Source: an uncultured Sphingomonadaceae bacterium (GTDB lineage: Bacteria; Pseudomonadota; Alphaproteobacteria; Sphingomonadales; Sphingomonadaceae). Taken from it: a stretch of 64,000 bases of DNA. Location: the NCBI GenBank assembly GCA_947497315.1, contig CANMFX010000001.1, forward strand, positions 558,001 to 622,000. The letters are read 5' to 3'. Made by a program: the position numbers and the translations under genes. Positions 54,747 through 63,193 of this stretch are shown here, piece after piece; the first letter of the stretch is position 1, and each line of letters starts with the position of its first letter. The notes under the pieces were generated by a model. The model ran no database searches. It was given only the letters and a program-made list of their open reading frames with translations, and was not told the origin of the DNA.

Positions 54747-55142
54747 TCAGAGCTTTTTGGTGAGATGTTTCAGGGCTTTTTCAAGGTCTGTTTTCATCAC
54801 GATGAAATCTCGTTCCTCATTTTCCTTGCGGCCAACCATGATATGATCCGCTCCGATTATACCATATTGCGGGAGTGTTTCGGCCAAAAGCGCGCGAAAT
54901 CGGCGCTTCATACGGTTGCGGGCCACAGCGTTGCCGATTTTTTTTGTTACGGTGATGCCATAGCGTATGGTTTCTGAAACGACGGGATGATCTTCTGGGC
55001 GCTTATATACCAGCAGCACGAAACTGGGCGTCACGAATCGCTTGCCGCGATTCGCCGCAAGAAAATCCGGGCGCTTGCGAATCACTTGGATATCGCGAAC
55101 GGGCCTTTTCTTCTCGGTAAGTTGAGGCTGCGGATCGGTCAC
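54747..55142 (-). CDS. rnpA: Ribonuclease P protein component
   Basis: A 131-residue basic protein with [10 protein letters not shown], the RNR region in [17 protein letters not shown] (the conserved helix that contacts P RNA), and the C-terminal [16 protein letters not shown]. It helps RNase P process tRNA 5' ends. It follows rpmH after 33 bases. Confidence 0.95.
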   Translation of the reverse strand: MTDPQPQLTEKKRPVRDIQVIRKRPDFLAANRGKRFVTPSFVLLVYKRPEDHPVVSETIRYGITVTKKIGNAVARNRMKRRFRALLAETLPQYGIIGADHIMVGRKENEERDFIVMKTDLEKALKHLTKKL

Positions 55143-55175
55143 CGCATCACCCGATTATCTGCAGGAGCAGGTGCC

Positions 55176-55310
55176 TTAGGCAGAGAGCTTCTTGCGGCCA
55201 CGCGAACGGCGGGCAGCCAACACTTTGCGGCCTCCAACAGTTGCCTTGCGGGCACGGAAACCATGGCGCCGTTTGCGGACCAGGCGGCTCGGTTGAAATG
55301 TGCGCTTCAT
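55176..55310 (-). CDS. rpmH: Ribosomal protein L34
   Basis: A 44-residue protein, [18 protein letters not shown] and so on, almost all basic, with the standard L34 end (RGRKKLSA). The ATG at 55310 is certain from the family; the frame is open upstream but that part is not coding. A hairpin with T-run lies just 30 bases upstream of the start. Confidence 0.98.
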   Translation of the reverse strand: MKRTFQPSRLVRKRRHGFRARKATVGGRKVLAARRSRGRKKLSA

Positions 55311-55339
55311 CGCGTTTATCCTACGTCTAAAATTTCGAT

Positions 55340-55365
55340 AAAAAAGGCCGCTAAAAGCTGCGGCC
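55340..55365 (-). terminator. Hairpin with T-run in the rpmH leader
   Basis: GGCCGC (55346-55351) and GCGGCC (55360-55365) pair perfectly with an eight-base loop, and on the minus strand six T follow (55345-55340). It lies between the PGPGW gene and rpmH, 30 bases before the L34 start. It can end transcripts from the PGPGW gene or act as an attenuator for the rpmH-rnpA-yidD-yidC-engB unit. A second possible hairpin (CTGCGG with CCGCAG) lies just upstream. Confidence 0.75.
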
Positions 55366-55451
55366 ACCTTGTTGACGCTGCGGATAAGTGCGCAGCCGCA
55401 GAAAGTCAAGCGTTAGCCCGAGGTTCGCTTAAAAAAAGTGGTACAAAAAGA

Positions 55452-55790
55452 TCAGCTTTCTGACTTGGTTTTTACCTTACCGAATATCGGCAGTTCAAAA
55501 TCATCCGGCAGCTTCTTGTGCCGTTTGCGGCGCATGGCCCAGTCGGTCCATTGACCATATTTCGGAAAACGCTGCTTGAAATCGACGTAGCGTTTCTTCG
55601 CCCAGCGTGAATTTTGCAGCACAAGTGCCAGTCCGATCGGAAACATGATAATGAAACCGGGCCCGGGAATAGCGCCGACGATAGGGGACAGCAGCATTAG
55701 CGCAAAGCCGAGCATCGACAGCGCAAAACGCGATCCCGATGTGTATCTCCACCTTTTTTTCCTCAGTTTCTCGTCCATATCCACTTTCAT
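55452..55790 (-). CDS. PGPGW-type putative transmembrane protein
   Basis: A 112-residue protein with two adjacent membrane helices (FALSMLGFALMLLSPIVGAI and FIIMFPIGLALVLQN) joined by PGPG, the motif that names the family, here PGPGF. Flanks are strongly basic (RKKRWRYTSG and MRRKRHKKLPDDF). Function unknown. The start at 55790 (MKVDMDEKL) is probable; others at 55805 and 55847 are in frame. It lies upstream of rpmH, separated by the hairpin at 55340. Confidence 0.8.
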   Translation of the reverse strand: MKVDMDEKLRKKRWRYTSGSRFALSMLGFALMLLSPIVGAIPGPGFIIMFPIGLALVLQNSRWAKKRYVDFKQRFPKYGQWTDWAMRRKRHKKLPDDFELPIFGKVKTKSES

Positions 55791-55956
55791 GCGCTCTATG
55801 TGATGCATCGCGGTATGACTCGCAAGCCGCACTGTCGAAGAAATCACGCTCTTGGTCGATTATCATTCTATTTTATGCATATAGCATGAATGAGAGACGG
55901 GGCAGAATCCCCGAACCCGTAACTCACACTTGTCGATATAGATATGGGTGTCGCCC

Positions 55957-56709
55957 TCAGTGTAACAGCTGGAAGCGGACCAGGTCGTTGCGGGACAGTT
56001 TGAGCTGCTGGGCAAAAGGAACGCTGTTGGTCAGTGCATAAAAGGCACGGGCCTTGTGAGCGGGCATGCCCATTTCGGCATAGTAGCGCAGATATTCGGC
56101 ATGTACCGGATCATTGGGTGGATAGTCATTGGCTTCCCGCCCGTCTTCATCAATCCAGCTATGGACAATAAATTCAGCACCCTTGTCGGCAGTGTGCCGC
56201 ACACCGGCGAGAAACAGCTCAACCGCACCTGAGCGCACGGAACCACGTGCAGGTACGTGTGTGCTGATCCCGGCATGGCGAATTTGCCGGGCGAGGCTCA
56301 GATTGGCATCTTCATCAATGGACCCGTCACAGTCGATCATTACGATATGTCTGATACCGGGATGTTGTTGGAGCATCTGCTGAAACAGGGCCGGCGAATA
56401 GCTGTCGACGGTGCCTGACATTTCTGCCGTATCTTCCGATATCACCCGAAAAGGCCCATAGCTTTCCTGCGCAAGAGCGCTGGACCAGCCGCTCTGATGT
56501 TCCGGTTCGACAAGATCATATTCGAACGTCTCAATGGTCTCGGTGACCGTATAGCTGGAACCGGAGGCCCGTGCCTGTTCGGCCGGCAATAGAAACAACG
56601 CGAAAAAGGCAAATAGAGTGACCCAGAGTCCGAGGCCGAAATGCCCGTTCAAACAATGATCGTTGCCATGATCAGGCATGCCCAGATTTTCGCTGGCTGG
56701 TTGGTTCAT
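55957..56709 (-). CDS. ClpP-fold periplasmic protein of unknown function
   Basis: About 250 residues. A signal-like helix (GLWVTLFAFFALFLLPAEQARA) leads into a domain with the ClpP/crotonase look: FRVISEDTAEMSGTVDSYSP, then HIVMIDCDGSIDEDANLSLA, then STHVPARGSVRSGAVELFLA, where the serine in RSGAVE sits where ClpP-type enzymes have the nucleophile, and EFIVHSWIDEDG with a histidine. This matches the COG3904-like family of predicted periplasmic ClpP-like proteins. Start is uncertain: ATG at 56709, 56721 and 56679 are in frame. Target and activity are unknown. Confidence 0.75.
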   Translation of the reverse strand: MNQPASENLGMPDHGNDHCLNGHFGLGLWVTLFAFFALFLLPAEQARASGSSYTVTETIETFEYDLVEPEHQSGWSSALAQESYGPFRVISEDTAEMSGTVDSYSPALFQQMLQQHPGIRHIVMIDCDGSIDEDANLSLARQIRHAGISTHVPARGSVRSGAVELFLAGVRHTADKGAEFIVHSWIDEDGREANDYPPNDPVHAEYLRYYAEMGMPAHKARAFYALTNSVPFAQQLKLSRNDLVRFQLLH

Positions 56710-56911
56710 TCCCCGTTGCATTGGCCGCTTTTGTGCAAAGGCGCTTGATAAACAGTGGAAGCGATTGGTTTGCGGATGATTAACCAGCAGCTGACGCCGA
56801 AATAGGTGAGGGTCGGGATTGTTGACGGTTCCGGCCAAGCCTCTGGTCTTGCTCGACTCTTTCGATACGCCTTGCCACAGTTGCGCCAGTAACAGGGCAA
56901 TAAGGCATTAT

Positions 56912-58420
56912 ATGGTAGCACTGGTTTCCACCGTCGCCTATTTGGGCCTGGAGGCACGCGGAGTCGAAGTCCAATGTCAGGTCGCCCCGGGTGTGCCGGC
57001 TTTCAATATCGTCGGACTGCCTGACAAAGCCGTGGCCGAAAGCCGGGAGCGGGTGCGGGCAGCGATAGCGGCGCTGGGTTTGTCACTGCCGCCTAAACGG
57101 ATCACGATTAACCTGTCGCCTGCGGATTTGCCCAAGGAAGGTTCGCATTATGACCTGCCCATTGCTCTGGCTTTGCTTGGTGCGATGGGCATTATCGATG
57201 CAGAGACTTTGGCCAGTTATGTAGTGGTGGGGGAATTGTCTCTGGACGGGCGACTGGCAGCCACGCCCGGTGTTCTGCTCGCAGCTTTACATGCATCGAG
57301 CGAGAATTTGGGACTGATATGTACCGCATTGCAGGGGGCGGAGGCGGCCTGGGCTGGCGACGTCGAAATATTGGCACCGAAAGATCTGCTCGCTTTGCTC
57401 AATCATTTCAAAGGCCAGTCGGTGCTCACGCCGCCCGAAGCTGGAACCGTACCGGAGCCAGATCAAGGACCGGATCTGAAAGACGTAAAGGGTCAGGAAA
57501 CCGCCAAACGCGCGCTAGAAATTGCGGCCGCGGGCGGACATAATTTGTTGATGAACGGTCCGCCAGGCTCCGGCAAATCCTTACTTGCGTCCTGCTTGCC
57601 TGGTATCTTGCCGCCTTTGTCACCCGCGGAAGCCCTTGAAGTTTCAATGGTGGCCAGTGTGGCGGGTACTTTGGAGGGCGGCCAGATGAGCCGGACGCGG
57701 CCCTATCGAAATCCCCATCATTCTGCTTCGATGGCGGCTCTGGTTGGCGGCGGCCTGAAAGTGCGTCCCGGCGAGGTCAGCCTCGCTCATTTAGGCGTAT
57801 TGTTTCTGGATGAACTGCCCGAATTCCAACGCACCGTGCTGGATTCGCTGCGCCAACCGCTGGAAACCGGAGAGGTGAGTGTAGCGCGGGCGAACGCCCA
57901 TGTTACTTTTCCAGCACGTGTGCAGATGGTGGCGGCGATGAATCCGTGCCGCTGCGGGCATCTTGGCGATGCGAGCCTTGCCTGTTCACGCGCGCCGAAA
58001 TGTGCAGCTGATTATCAGGCGAAAGTTTCCGGACCCCTGCTCGACCGAATCGATTTGCACATAGAGGTGGAAGCCTTGTCAGCGGCCGACCTTACGATGC
58101 CGGCCCCTGCCGAAGGCTCGGCTGCGGTCGCGGCCAGAGTGACCAAGGCGCGGCGCGTGCAGAGTAAGCGCTATACTGATCTCGGTGCCCGGACCAACGC
58201 TGAAATTGATGGCGAGGCGCTGGAAAAACATGCGACACCGGATGAAGCAGGGCGGCAGTTACTGGCACGGGCCGCAGAAGCCATGCGGCTATCAGCCCGC
58301 GGTTATACCCGGGTCCTTCGCGTGTCCAGAACGATAGCTGATCTGGCGGACGCCAAACAGATCGGGCGCATCCATGTAGCGGAAGCCCTCAGCTATCGTC
58401 GGCAAGCACCGGTTAACTAG
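56912..58420 (+). CDS. comM: ComM/YifB-family Mg-chelatase-like AAA+ ATPase
   Basis: A 502-residue protein with an N-terminal lon-protease-like fold (AGVPAFNIVGLPDKAVAES-like, here VAPGVPAFNIVGLPDKA), a Walker A GPPGSGKS at residues 216-223, Walker B LFLDELPEF, and a Zn-binding AMNPCRCG segment. ComM-type helicases promote branch migration during natural transformation. The ATG at 56912 begins MVALVSTVAYLGLEARG; the frame is open upstream to 56819 but that is not family sequence. It is divergent from the ClpP-fold gene. Confidence 0.95.
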   Translation: MVALVSTVAYLGLEARGVEVQCQVAPGVPAFNIVGLPDKAVAESRERVRAAIAALGLSLPPKRITINLSPADLPKEGSHYDLPIALALLGAMGIIDAETLASYVVVGELSLDGRLAATPGVLLAALHASSENLGLICTALQGAEAAWAGDVEILAPKDLLALLNHFKGQSVLTPPEAGTVPEPDQGPDLKDVKGQETAKRALEIAAAGGHNLLMNGPPGSGKSLLASCLPGILPPLSPAEALEVSMVASVAGTLEGGQMSRTRPYRNPHHSASMAALVGGGLKVRPGEVSLAHLGVLFLDELPEFQRTVLDSLRQPLETGEVSVARANAHVTFPARVQMVAAMNPCRCGHLGDASLACSRAPKCAADYQAKVSGPLLDRIDLHIEVEALSAADLTMPAPAEGSAAVAARVTKARRVQSKRYTDLGARTNAEIDGEALEKHATPDEAGRQLLARAAEAMRLSARGYTRVLRVSRTIADLADAKQIGRIHVAEALSYRRQAPVN

Positions 58421-58485
58421 ACAGTGGCGGCATGCGCATGATCCGCCGCTTTCCTGCGGGCTGCGCGCCTGATTTGATCAAATGC

Positions 58486-58523
58486 AAAAAGCGCATAACG
58501 GCCGAAAGGACATCATGCGCTTT
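58486..58523 (-). terminator. Hairpin terminator between convergent comM and bactofilin genes
   Basis: AAAGCGCAT (58488-58496) and ATGCGCTTT (58515-58523) form a perfect nine-base stem with an 18-base loop; on the minus strand the stem is followed by TTTTT. It lies 28 bases after the bactofilin stop and 67 bases after the comM stop, so it may work in both directions. Confidence 0.7.
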
Positions 58524-58550
58524 GCAAAGTTCACAAGAGAAGCTGTTTTC

Positions 58551-59051
58551 TTAAGCGGCCTTGTCGTCCGAAGTCAGTTCCAATGGTGGCGATTTTTTCG
58601 CCATGTCCACGGTTGTCTTGGCAAGGTTTGGCGACTTGGCACTCTTATGCTTGAATTTGCCGTCGACATGTCCGCCTTGTTCAATGGTGACATTTTCATA
58701 AGATACGTCACCGCCAATACGCGCGCTGGAGCTGATCACCAGATCGCCGGCTTCAATCGAACCTTCGACTGCACCAGACAGGCTGGCATTTTGCGCTACA
58801 ATTGCGCCTTGAATCTTGCTCGATGGGCCTTGAACCAGAGACAGGCATCTGATGTCGCCAATGACTTCGCCGTCAATATGCAAATCGACCTTGGCTTCAA
58901 TATTGCCGGTAATTACAATGCCGTCTCCGATGATGGAGAAGCTTGACCCGTTGCTTGCACTGCTTCTAGCCACGGCTGGAGCCTGACTTTTCGGCACGCT
59001 TCTTTGGTGCGTTGGTTCGCTGTCTTGCGACGGCTTGGATTTTGAGAACAT
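58551..59051 (-). CDS. Bactofilin
   Basis: A 166-residue protein with a disordered N-terminal tail of about 40 residues, a bactofilin beta-helix core (DGIVITGNIEAKVDLHIDGE, then GDIRCLSLVQGPSSKIQGAI, then SLSGAVEGSIEAGDLVISSSA) and a short charged end. Bactofilins polymerise into filaments that localise cell-wall enzymes in curved or stalked alphaproteobacteria. Its first 86 bases overlap the end of the upstream M23 gene in another frame. Confidence 0.94.
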   Translation of the reverse strand: MFSKSKPSQDSEPTHQRSVPKSQAPAVARSSASNGSSFSIIGDGIVITGNIEAKVDLHIDGEVIGDIRCLSLVQGPSSKIQGAIVAQNASLSGAVEGSIEAGDLVISSSARIGGDVSYENVTIEQGGHVDGKFKHKSAKSPNLAKTTVDMAKKSPPLELTSDDKAA

Positions 59052-60162
59052 CTGTATTCGCCTCCAGAAATGGTCGGGGGTTCACCGCTTTGCCGTTCAG
59101 CCGCACTTCAAAATGAAGATGTGTGCCAGTTGATCGCCCAGTGCTTCCCATAGCCCCCACTTGTAATCCTTGTTTCACTTCTTGACCAGTGGCCACATGA
59201 ACTTTGGAAAGATGAGCATAGCGCGTCATCAGACCGTTACCATGCGTAATTTCCACCGTTTTGCCATAGCCGGATTTCCATCCGGCATAGCTGATGGTGC
59301 CTCGTGCCGCGGATAATATCGGCTGGCCATGCGGTCCCTTAAAATCAATACCATTATGCATCGCGCCGCCGCCGGTAAATGGATCGCGGCGATAACCGTA
59401 ATTGCTGGACATCATGGTAATATCCGCTGGCATGGCCGAGGGAATGGTCAGCAATGTCCGTTCCAGCTGATCCATTCGCAGCAAGGCGTTGTTTAACCGC
59501 TCCAGCGTGGGATGCAGTTCTTTTTTACCATCGGCAAAAAACGGGATCAGCGGACCACCGACAGCCTCGTTAGATGTGGCCGAGAGGGTCGCAGGATTAA
59601 GCCCAAATTCGCGAATCGCTGCTTCGGCGCGCGCGGTGCGCTTCATGGCGGCACGCGTTAGTTTGTGGGCAAAAGCAATTTGCCGGGCTTCAAGCCGGGC
59701 CAGTTCAGCGGCCTCTGGAAAAGCGGCGCTGATTTTCTTGGTATTTTCGGAGAGTTCTTTTTCCGTCTCGGTCAGGCTTTGGCTTTCTGCAGCCGTTTCT
59801 TCGCCGATAAATTGCTGGGTTATCTGCTCCATCGCATCTTGCCGCTGGATCAGGTCTTTGGCCACGCCGTCGATCGATTCCTTATATGCGGCAACGCGGC
59901 TTTCGCTGCTGTTTACGGCGGCTTCTTTTTCCGCCAGTGCCATCCGCTCGCTGGTCACGGTCAGTTGATTGACCGTCATTGCCAAAGTGATCAACAGCCA
60001 AAGGCCAATGACTGAGGTTGCGGTTATAGCGACACGTTTTTGGAGCGTCCCTGAAATGGTAAGGAACCGGACCTGTCCGTTCGCTCGCATGAAAAACTCG
60101 CGATCGGTAAACAAATGATCCAGCCGGGCCAAAAGCCCTCCCTTGGTTTTGTGATTTTGCAT
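58966..60162 (-). CDS. M23 (LytM-type) metallopeptidase with coiled coil
   Basis: A 398-residue protein with an N-terminal membrane helix (ATSVIGLWLLITLAMTVNQL), a coiled coil of about 130 residues (ESRVAAYKESIDGVAKDLIQ and following), and a LytM domain with HNGIDF near residue 267 and HLHFEV near residue 347 as zinc ligands. Such LytM proteins cut peptidoglycan peptides and often work with bactofilin; LmdC and similar proteins are the model. The last 86 bases overlap the bactofilin gene in a different frame. A CtrA box lies about 120 bases upstream. Confidence 0.93.
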   Translation of the reverse strand: MQNHKTKGGLLARLDHLFTDREFFMRANGQVRFLTISGTLQKRVAITATSVIGLWLLITLAMTVNQLTVTSERMALAEKEAAVNSSESRVAAYKESIDGVAKDLIQRQDAMEQITQQFIGEETAAESQSLTETEKELSENTKKISAAFPEAAELARLEARQIAFAHKLTRAAMKRTARAEAAIREFGLNPATLSATSNEAVGGPLIPFFADGKKELHPTLERLNNALLRMDQLERTLLTIPSAMPADITMMSSNYGYRRDPFTGGGAMHNGIDFKGPHGQPILSAARGTISYAGWKSGYGKTVEITHGNGLMTRYAHLSKVHVATGQEVKQGLQVGAMGSTGRSTGTHLHFEVRLNGKAVNPRPFLEANTDVLKIQAVARQRTNAPKKRAEKSGSSRG

Positions 60163-60235
60163 GACCCGAAATTACTCTTACTAATCCCCGATCAGCGGTT
60201 AGCAGAGGGTCGTTAACGGGGCGAATCCTCTTCAC

Positions 60236-60252
60236 ACGACTCGTGACGAGTC
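60236..60252. repeat. Short perfect palindrome in the M23/proA intergenic region
   Basis: CGACTCG (60236-60242) and CGAGTCG (60246-60252) flank TGA. With 250 bases between the two divergent starts, it is well placed as a regulator site. No family motif is recognised. Confidence 0.5.
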
Positions 60253-60278
60253 GAAACAGGGATGCGGTGAGCTGCGAA

Positions 60279-60294
60279 ATTAATGTAAAATTAA
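60279..60294. promoter_or_regulatory. CtrA-type box TTAA-N7-TTAAC between M23 and proA genes
   Basis: TTAA (60279-60282), seven bases, then TTAAC (60290-60294) give a full match to the CtrA consensus known from Caulobacter and other alphaproteobacteria. It lies 117 bases upstream of the LytM gene and 119 bases upstream of proA, which are divergent; cell-cycle control of the LytM-bactofilin unit is the more likely meaning. Confidence 0.65.
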
Positions 60295-60412
60295 CCGACG
60301 GTAATGGATTTTTTCGATTCGTTTGTGCGATTTGTCACTTTCATGGCGACTTATTTTGACGTCAGATTGATTCCGATTTTTGCTTATCTGAAAGCAATAG
60401 CCATGCTAGCAG

Positions 60413-61672
60413 ATGCGGATGAGTGATCATCAGCTACTTATGACCGATATGGGTCAGCGTGCACGTGCCGCTTTTGCGGTCCTGTCCGGCGTGGCAAGCG
60501 CGCAGAAAGCGCGGGCTTTAACCGCGGCGGCAGCGCAATTGCACGCCCATCAATCCGAGATTTTGGCCGCTAATGTCCAGGATATGGATAACGGTCGCGC
60601 AAATGGTTTGAATGACGCCATGCTCGATCGACTGATGATCAATAAAGAGCGGCTTGACGCCATTGCGTCGGCGGTGGAGGAGGTCGCGGCACTGCCCGAT
60701 CCTGTCGGAGCAGTTATTGACCGAAATGAGCGGCCCAATGGCCTAATCATGGAACGGGTGCGGGTGCCGCTTGGCGTCATCGGTATCATCTACGAAAGCC
60801 GCCCCAATGTGACGGCAGATGCAGCGGCTTTGGGATTACGCTCGGGCAATGCCGTCATCCTGCGCGGCGGATCAGAGGCGATTGAAAGCAATCGGGCAAT
60901 TCACAAGGCAATGGTCGCCGGTGTGGTTGAAGCGGGTTTGCCAGAAGATGCCATCCAGCTGGTGCAAACGACCGACCGCGCAGCCGTTGGGGCGATGCTG
61001 AAAGCCTCCGGCCTCATTGACATCATCATTCCGCGCGGCGGCAAATCCCTCGTGGCGCGAGTGCAGGAAGAGGCTCGCGTGCCAGTCCTCGCGCACCTCG
61101 ATGGCATTTGTCATACGTATATCGGCAAAGCGGCCGACCAGGAAAAAGCCATTGCCATTGCGGTTAACGCCAAGATGCGACGCACCGGGGTTTGTGGAGC
61201 GATGGAAACATTGCTGATCGATCAGGACTATCCCGCTCCCGGGCCATTGTTAAGAGCGCTGCTTGACGAAGGATGCGAAATACGCGGGGACGATGCGATC
61301 ATGGAACTTGATCCGCGCACTGTATCTGCGGATGCTCAGGACTGGGATACCGAATATCTGGCACCTATTGTGTCTGCGCGGATGATAGGCGGTGTGGACG
61401 AGGCGCTCGCCCATATTGCCGATCATGGTTCGCACCATACCGATGTGGTCGTGACCGAGGACGAAGCGGTGGCCAATCAGTTCATCCAGCATGCGGACAG
61501 TGCGATCGTGATGTGGAATGCTTCCAGCCAATTTGCCGATGGTGGCGAATTTGGGCTCGGCGCAGAGATCGGCATTTCCACCGGCCGCCTGCATGCCCGC
61601 GGCCCCGTCGCACTGGAAGGACTGACGACCTATAAATGGGTAGTACGCGGAACGGGGCAGATACGGCCTTGA
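60413..61672 (+). CDS. proA: Gamma-glutamyl phosphate reductase
   Basis: A 419-residue ProA with the NADPH-binding region (PLGVIGIIYESRPNVTADAA) and the catalytic cysteine in KMRRTGVCGAMETLLID. It reduces glutamyl phosphate to glutamate semialdehyde in proline synthesis. Start is uncertain by a few codons: ATG at 60413, 60419 and 60440 are all in frame, and none has a strong Shine-Dalgarno sequence. The stop codon shares one base with the next ATG. proB is not adjacent. Confidence 0.96.
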   Translation: MRMSDHQLLMTDMGQRARAAFAVLSGVASAQKARALTAAAAQLHAHQSEILAANVQDMDNGRANGLNDAMLDRLMINKERLDAIASAVEEVAALPDPVGAVIDRNERPNGLIMERVRVPLGVIGIIYESRPNVTADAAALGLRSGNAVILRGGSEAIESNRAIHKAMVAGVVEAGLPEDAIQLVQTTDRAAVGAMLKASGLIDIIIPRGGKSLVARVQEEARVPVLAHLDGICHTYIGKAADQEKAIAIAVNAKMRRTGVCGAMETLLIDQDYPAPGPLLRALLDEGCEIRGDDAIMELDPRTVSADAQDWDTEYLAPIVSARMIGGVDEALAHIADHGSHHTDVVVTEDEAVANQFIQHADSAIVMWNASSQFADGGEFGLGAEIGISTGRLHARGPVALEGLTTYKWVVRGTGQIRP

Positions 61673-62115
61673 TGTTTGCGACATTGGACTTCGGACAAAA
61701 GCTACTCGTTGTCGGCGGGATATTGAGCCTGATTGCCAGCCTTCTTCACGTTGGCGTGATTATTGGTGGCCCGGATTGGTATCGATTTTTCGGTGCGGGC
61801 GAAGACATGGCTCAATTGGCGGAAAGAGGATCGCTTTATCCGGTCCTGATAACCATGGGAATTACATCGATTATAGCGATTTGGGCTTGGTTTGCATTCG
61901 CCGGAGCTGGACTCGTTTGGAAGCCACCACTGCTGCGAACCGGTTTGGTCGTCATAAGCGCGGTCTATCTGGCACGCGGCCTAATAATAATACCTATGGC
62001 TCTATTTACCCCCGAGAAGATCAATAGTTTCGCCATTTGGAGTTCGCTGATTGTCCTGATCTACGGACTTTTCTATTCGGTGGGCACCTGGAAAAGCTGG
62101 TCATCCCTGTCATGA
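61672..62115 (+). CDS. Small four-helix membrane protein between proA and nadD
   Basis: A 147-residue hydrophobic protein with four likely helices: LLVVGGILSLIASLLHVGVII, VLITMGITSIIAIWAWFAFA, LVVISAVYLARGLIIIPMAL and SLIVLIYGLFYSVG. The ATG overlaps the last base of the proA stop and its own end overlaps the nadD start by four bases, so it is part of the operon. I do not recognise a named family; similar short four-helix proteins are common in sphingomonads. Confidence 0.8.
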   Translation: MFATLDFGQKLLVVGGILSLIASLLHVGVIIGGPDWYRFFGAGEDMAQLAERGSLYPVLITMGITSIIAIWAWFAFAGAGLVWKPPLLRTGLVVISAVYLARGLIIIPMALFTPEKINSFAIWSSLIVLIYGLFYSVGTWKSWSSLS

Positions 62116-62753
62116 AAACCACAGGCCTTCTGGGCGGTTCCTTTAACCCTGCCCATGGCGCGCATCGCTCGATCAGCCTGTTTGCGATGGAGGAATTGGC
62201 GCTCGACGAACTATGGTGGTTGGTATCGCCCGGCAATCCGCTGAAAGAAGGTTCCAAAGACATGGCGCCGCTTGGTGCGCGGTTGGCATCGGCCCGAAAA
62301 ATAGCGAGACGTAGTGCTATTAGGCCGACGGCTATCGAACAGATGCTTGGCACCCGATACACTTATGATACTCTTCGTGCGTTGGTTCGCCGCTATCCGA
62401 AACGGCAATTTGTGTGGATCATGGGAGCAGACAATCTGGCACAATTTCACCGCTGGAAAGACTGGCGGAAAATAGCCCGTTTATTGCCGATTGCAGTTAT
62501 TGCGCGGCCCGGCTATAATGACGATGCTCTTGCGGCACCCGCAATGGCATGGCTCCGGCGCTCCGTCCGGCCCGCGAGCCAGCGTATGAACTGGACTGAA
62601 TGGAGTACGCCAGCGCTGACATTTTTGCGCTATCGTCCCGACCCCCGCTCGGCCACCGCGATCCGGATGGCCCGGCCCCATTGGCACCGGCAATATGCAA
62701 ATCACTGCGTTCGCGACGCTGTGACGCGCAAATTGATTTGCCAGACAGATTGA
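62112..62753 (+). CDS. nadD: Nicotinate-nucleotide adenylyltransferase
   Basis: A 213-residue NadD with the nucleotidyl-transferase loop GLLGGSFNPAHGAHRSIS; the usual G-H-x-x-I is here GAHRSIS, a one-residue shift that is common in this group. Later WIMGADNLAQFHRW and DPRSATAIR, corresponding to the SxTxxR motif, complete the active site. It makes deamido-NAD from nicotinate mononucleotide. It starts four bases before the end of the membrane-protein gene and is followed by rsfS after 11 bases. Confidence 0.94.
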   Translation: MKTTGLLGGSFNPAHGAHRSISLFAMEELALDELWWLVSPGNPLKEGSKDMAPLGARLASARKIARRSAIRPTAIEQMLGTRYTYDTLRALVRRYPKRQFVWIMGADNLAQFHRWKDWRKIARLLPIAVIARPGYNDDALAAPAMAWLRRSVRPASQRMNWTEWSTPALTFLRYRPDPRSATAIRMARPHWHRQYANHCVRDAVTRKLICQTD

Positions 62754-62764
62754 TAGGATTTGAA

Positions 62765-63175
62765 TTGACGAAATCGAAAAGCAAAGCACTGAAATCCGCT
62801 GATTCCAAAGAAGGAAAAGCCGAATCAGATGCCCTTTATGCTCTCGTGATGAAATCGCTCGACGATGATCAGGCGCAGGATATTGTGACGATCGGACTTG
62901 AGGGCAAAAGCAATATTGCCGATCATATGGTGATCGCTGAAGGGCGTTCCACCCGGCAGGTCGCATCAATGGCCCAAAAACTGGTGGAGCGCATCAAGCA
63001 AGCTGGCGGAGAGGCACGTATCGAGGGCCTCGCCAATGCCGACTGGGTGTTGATTGATGCGGGTGATGTGATTGTTCACCTCTTCCGTCCCGAAGTGCGC
63101 AGTTTCTATAATCTGGAGCGCATGTGGGCAGTGGGTGAAGAAGATGCGCCAGAAGCTGAGGCCGCAGAAGTCTAA
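62765..63175 (+). CDS. rsfS: Ribosome silencing factor RsfS
   Basis: A 136-residue RsfS/Iojap protein with DDDQAQDIVTIGLEGKSNIA, then DHMVIAEGRSTRQVASMAQK, then WVLIDAGDVIVHLF and FYNLERMW, all in order. It binds L14 and blocks subunit joining when nutrients are low. No ATG is available; the TTG at 62765 with AGGAT upstream is the best start. It lies between nadD and rlmH, the normal order. Confidence 0.94.
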   Translation: MTKSKSKALKSADSKEGKAESDALYALVMKSLDDDQAQDIVTIGLEGKSNIADHMVIAEGRSTRQVASMAQKLVERIKQAGGEARIEGLANADWVLIDAGDVIVHLFRPEVRSFYNLERMWAVGEEDAPEAEAAEV

Positions 63176-63193
63176 AAAGGGCGGTTTTCTAAT

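Noticed and set aside
55379-55387. A DnaA-box-like TTATCCGCA (minus strand) near rpmH
   Set aside because: It differs from the consensus at one base and stands alone. A replication origin would need several boxes and dnaA or hemE context, which is absent.
58421-58550. A possible small gene between comM and bactofilin
   Set aside because: The open frame there reads antisense into bactofilin and the region is better explained by the terminator stem at 58488-58523.
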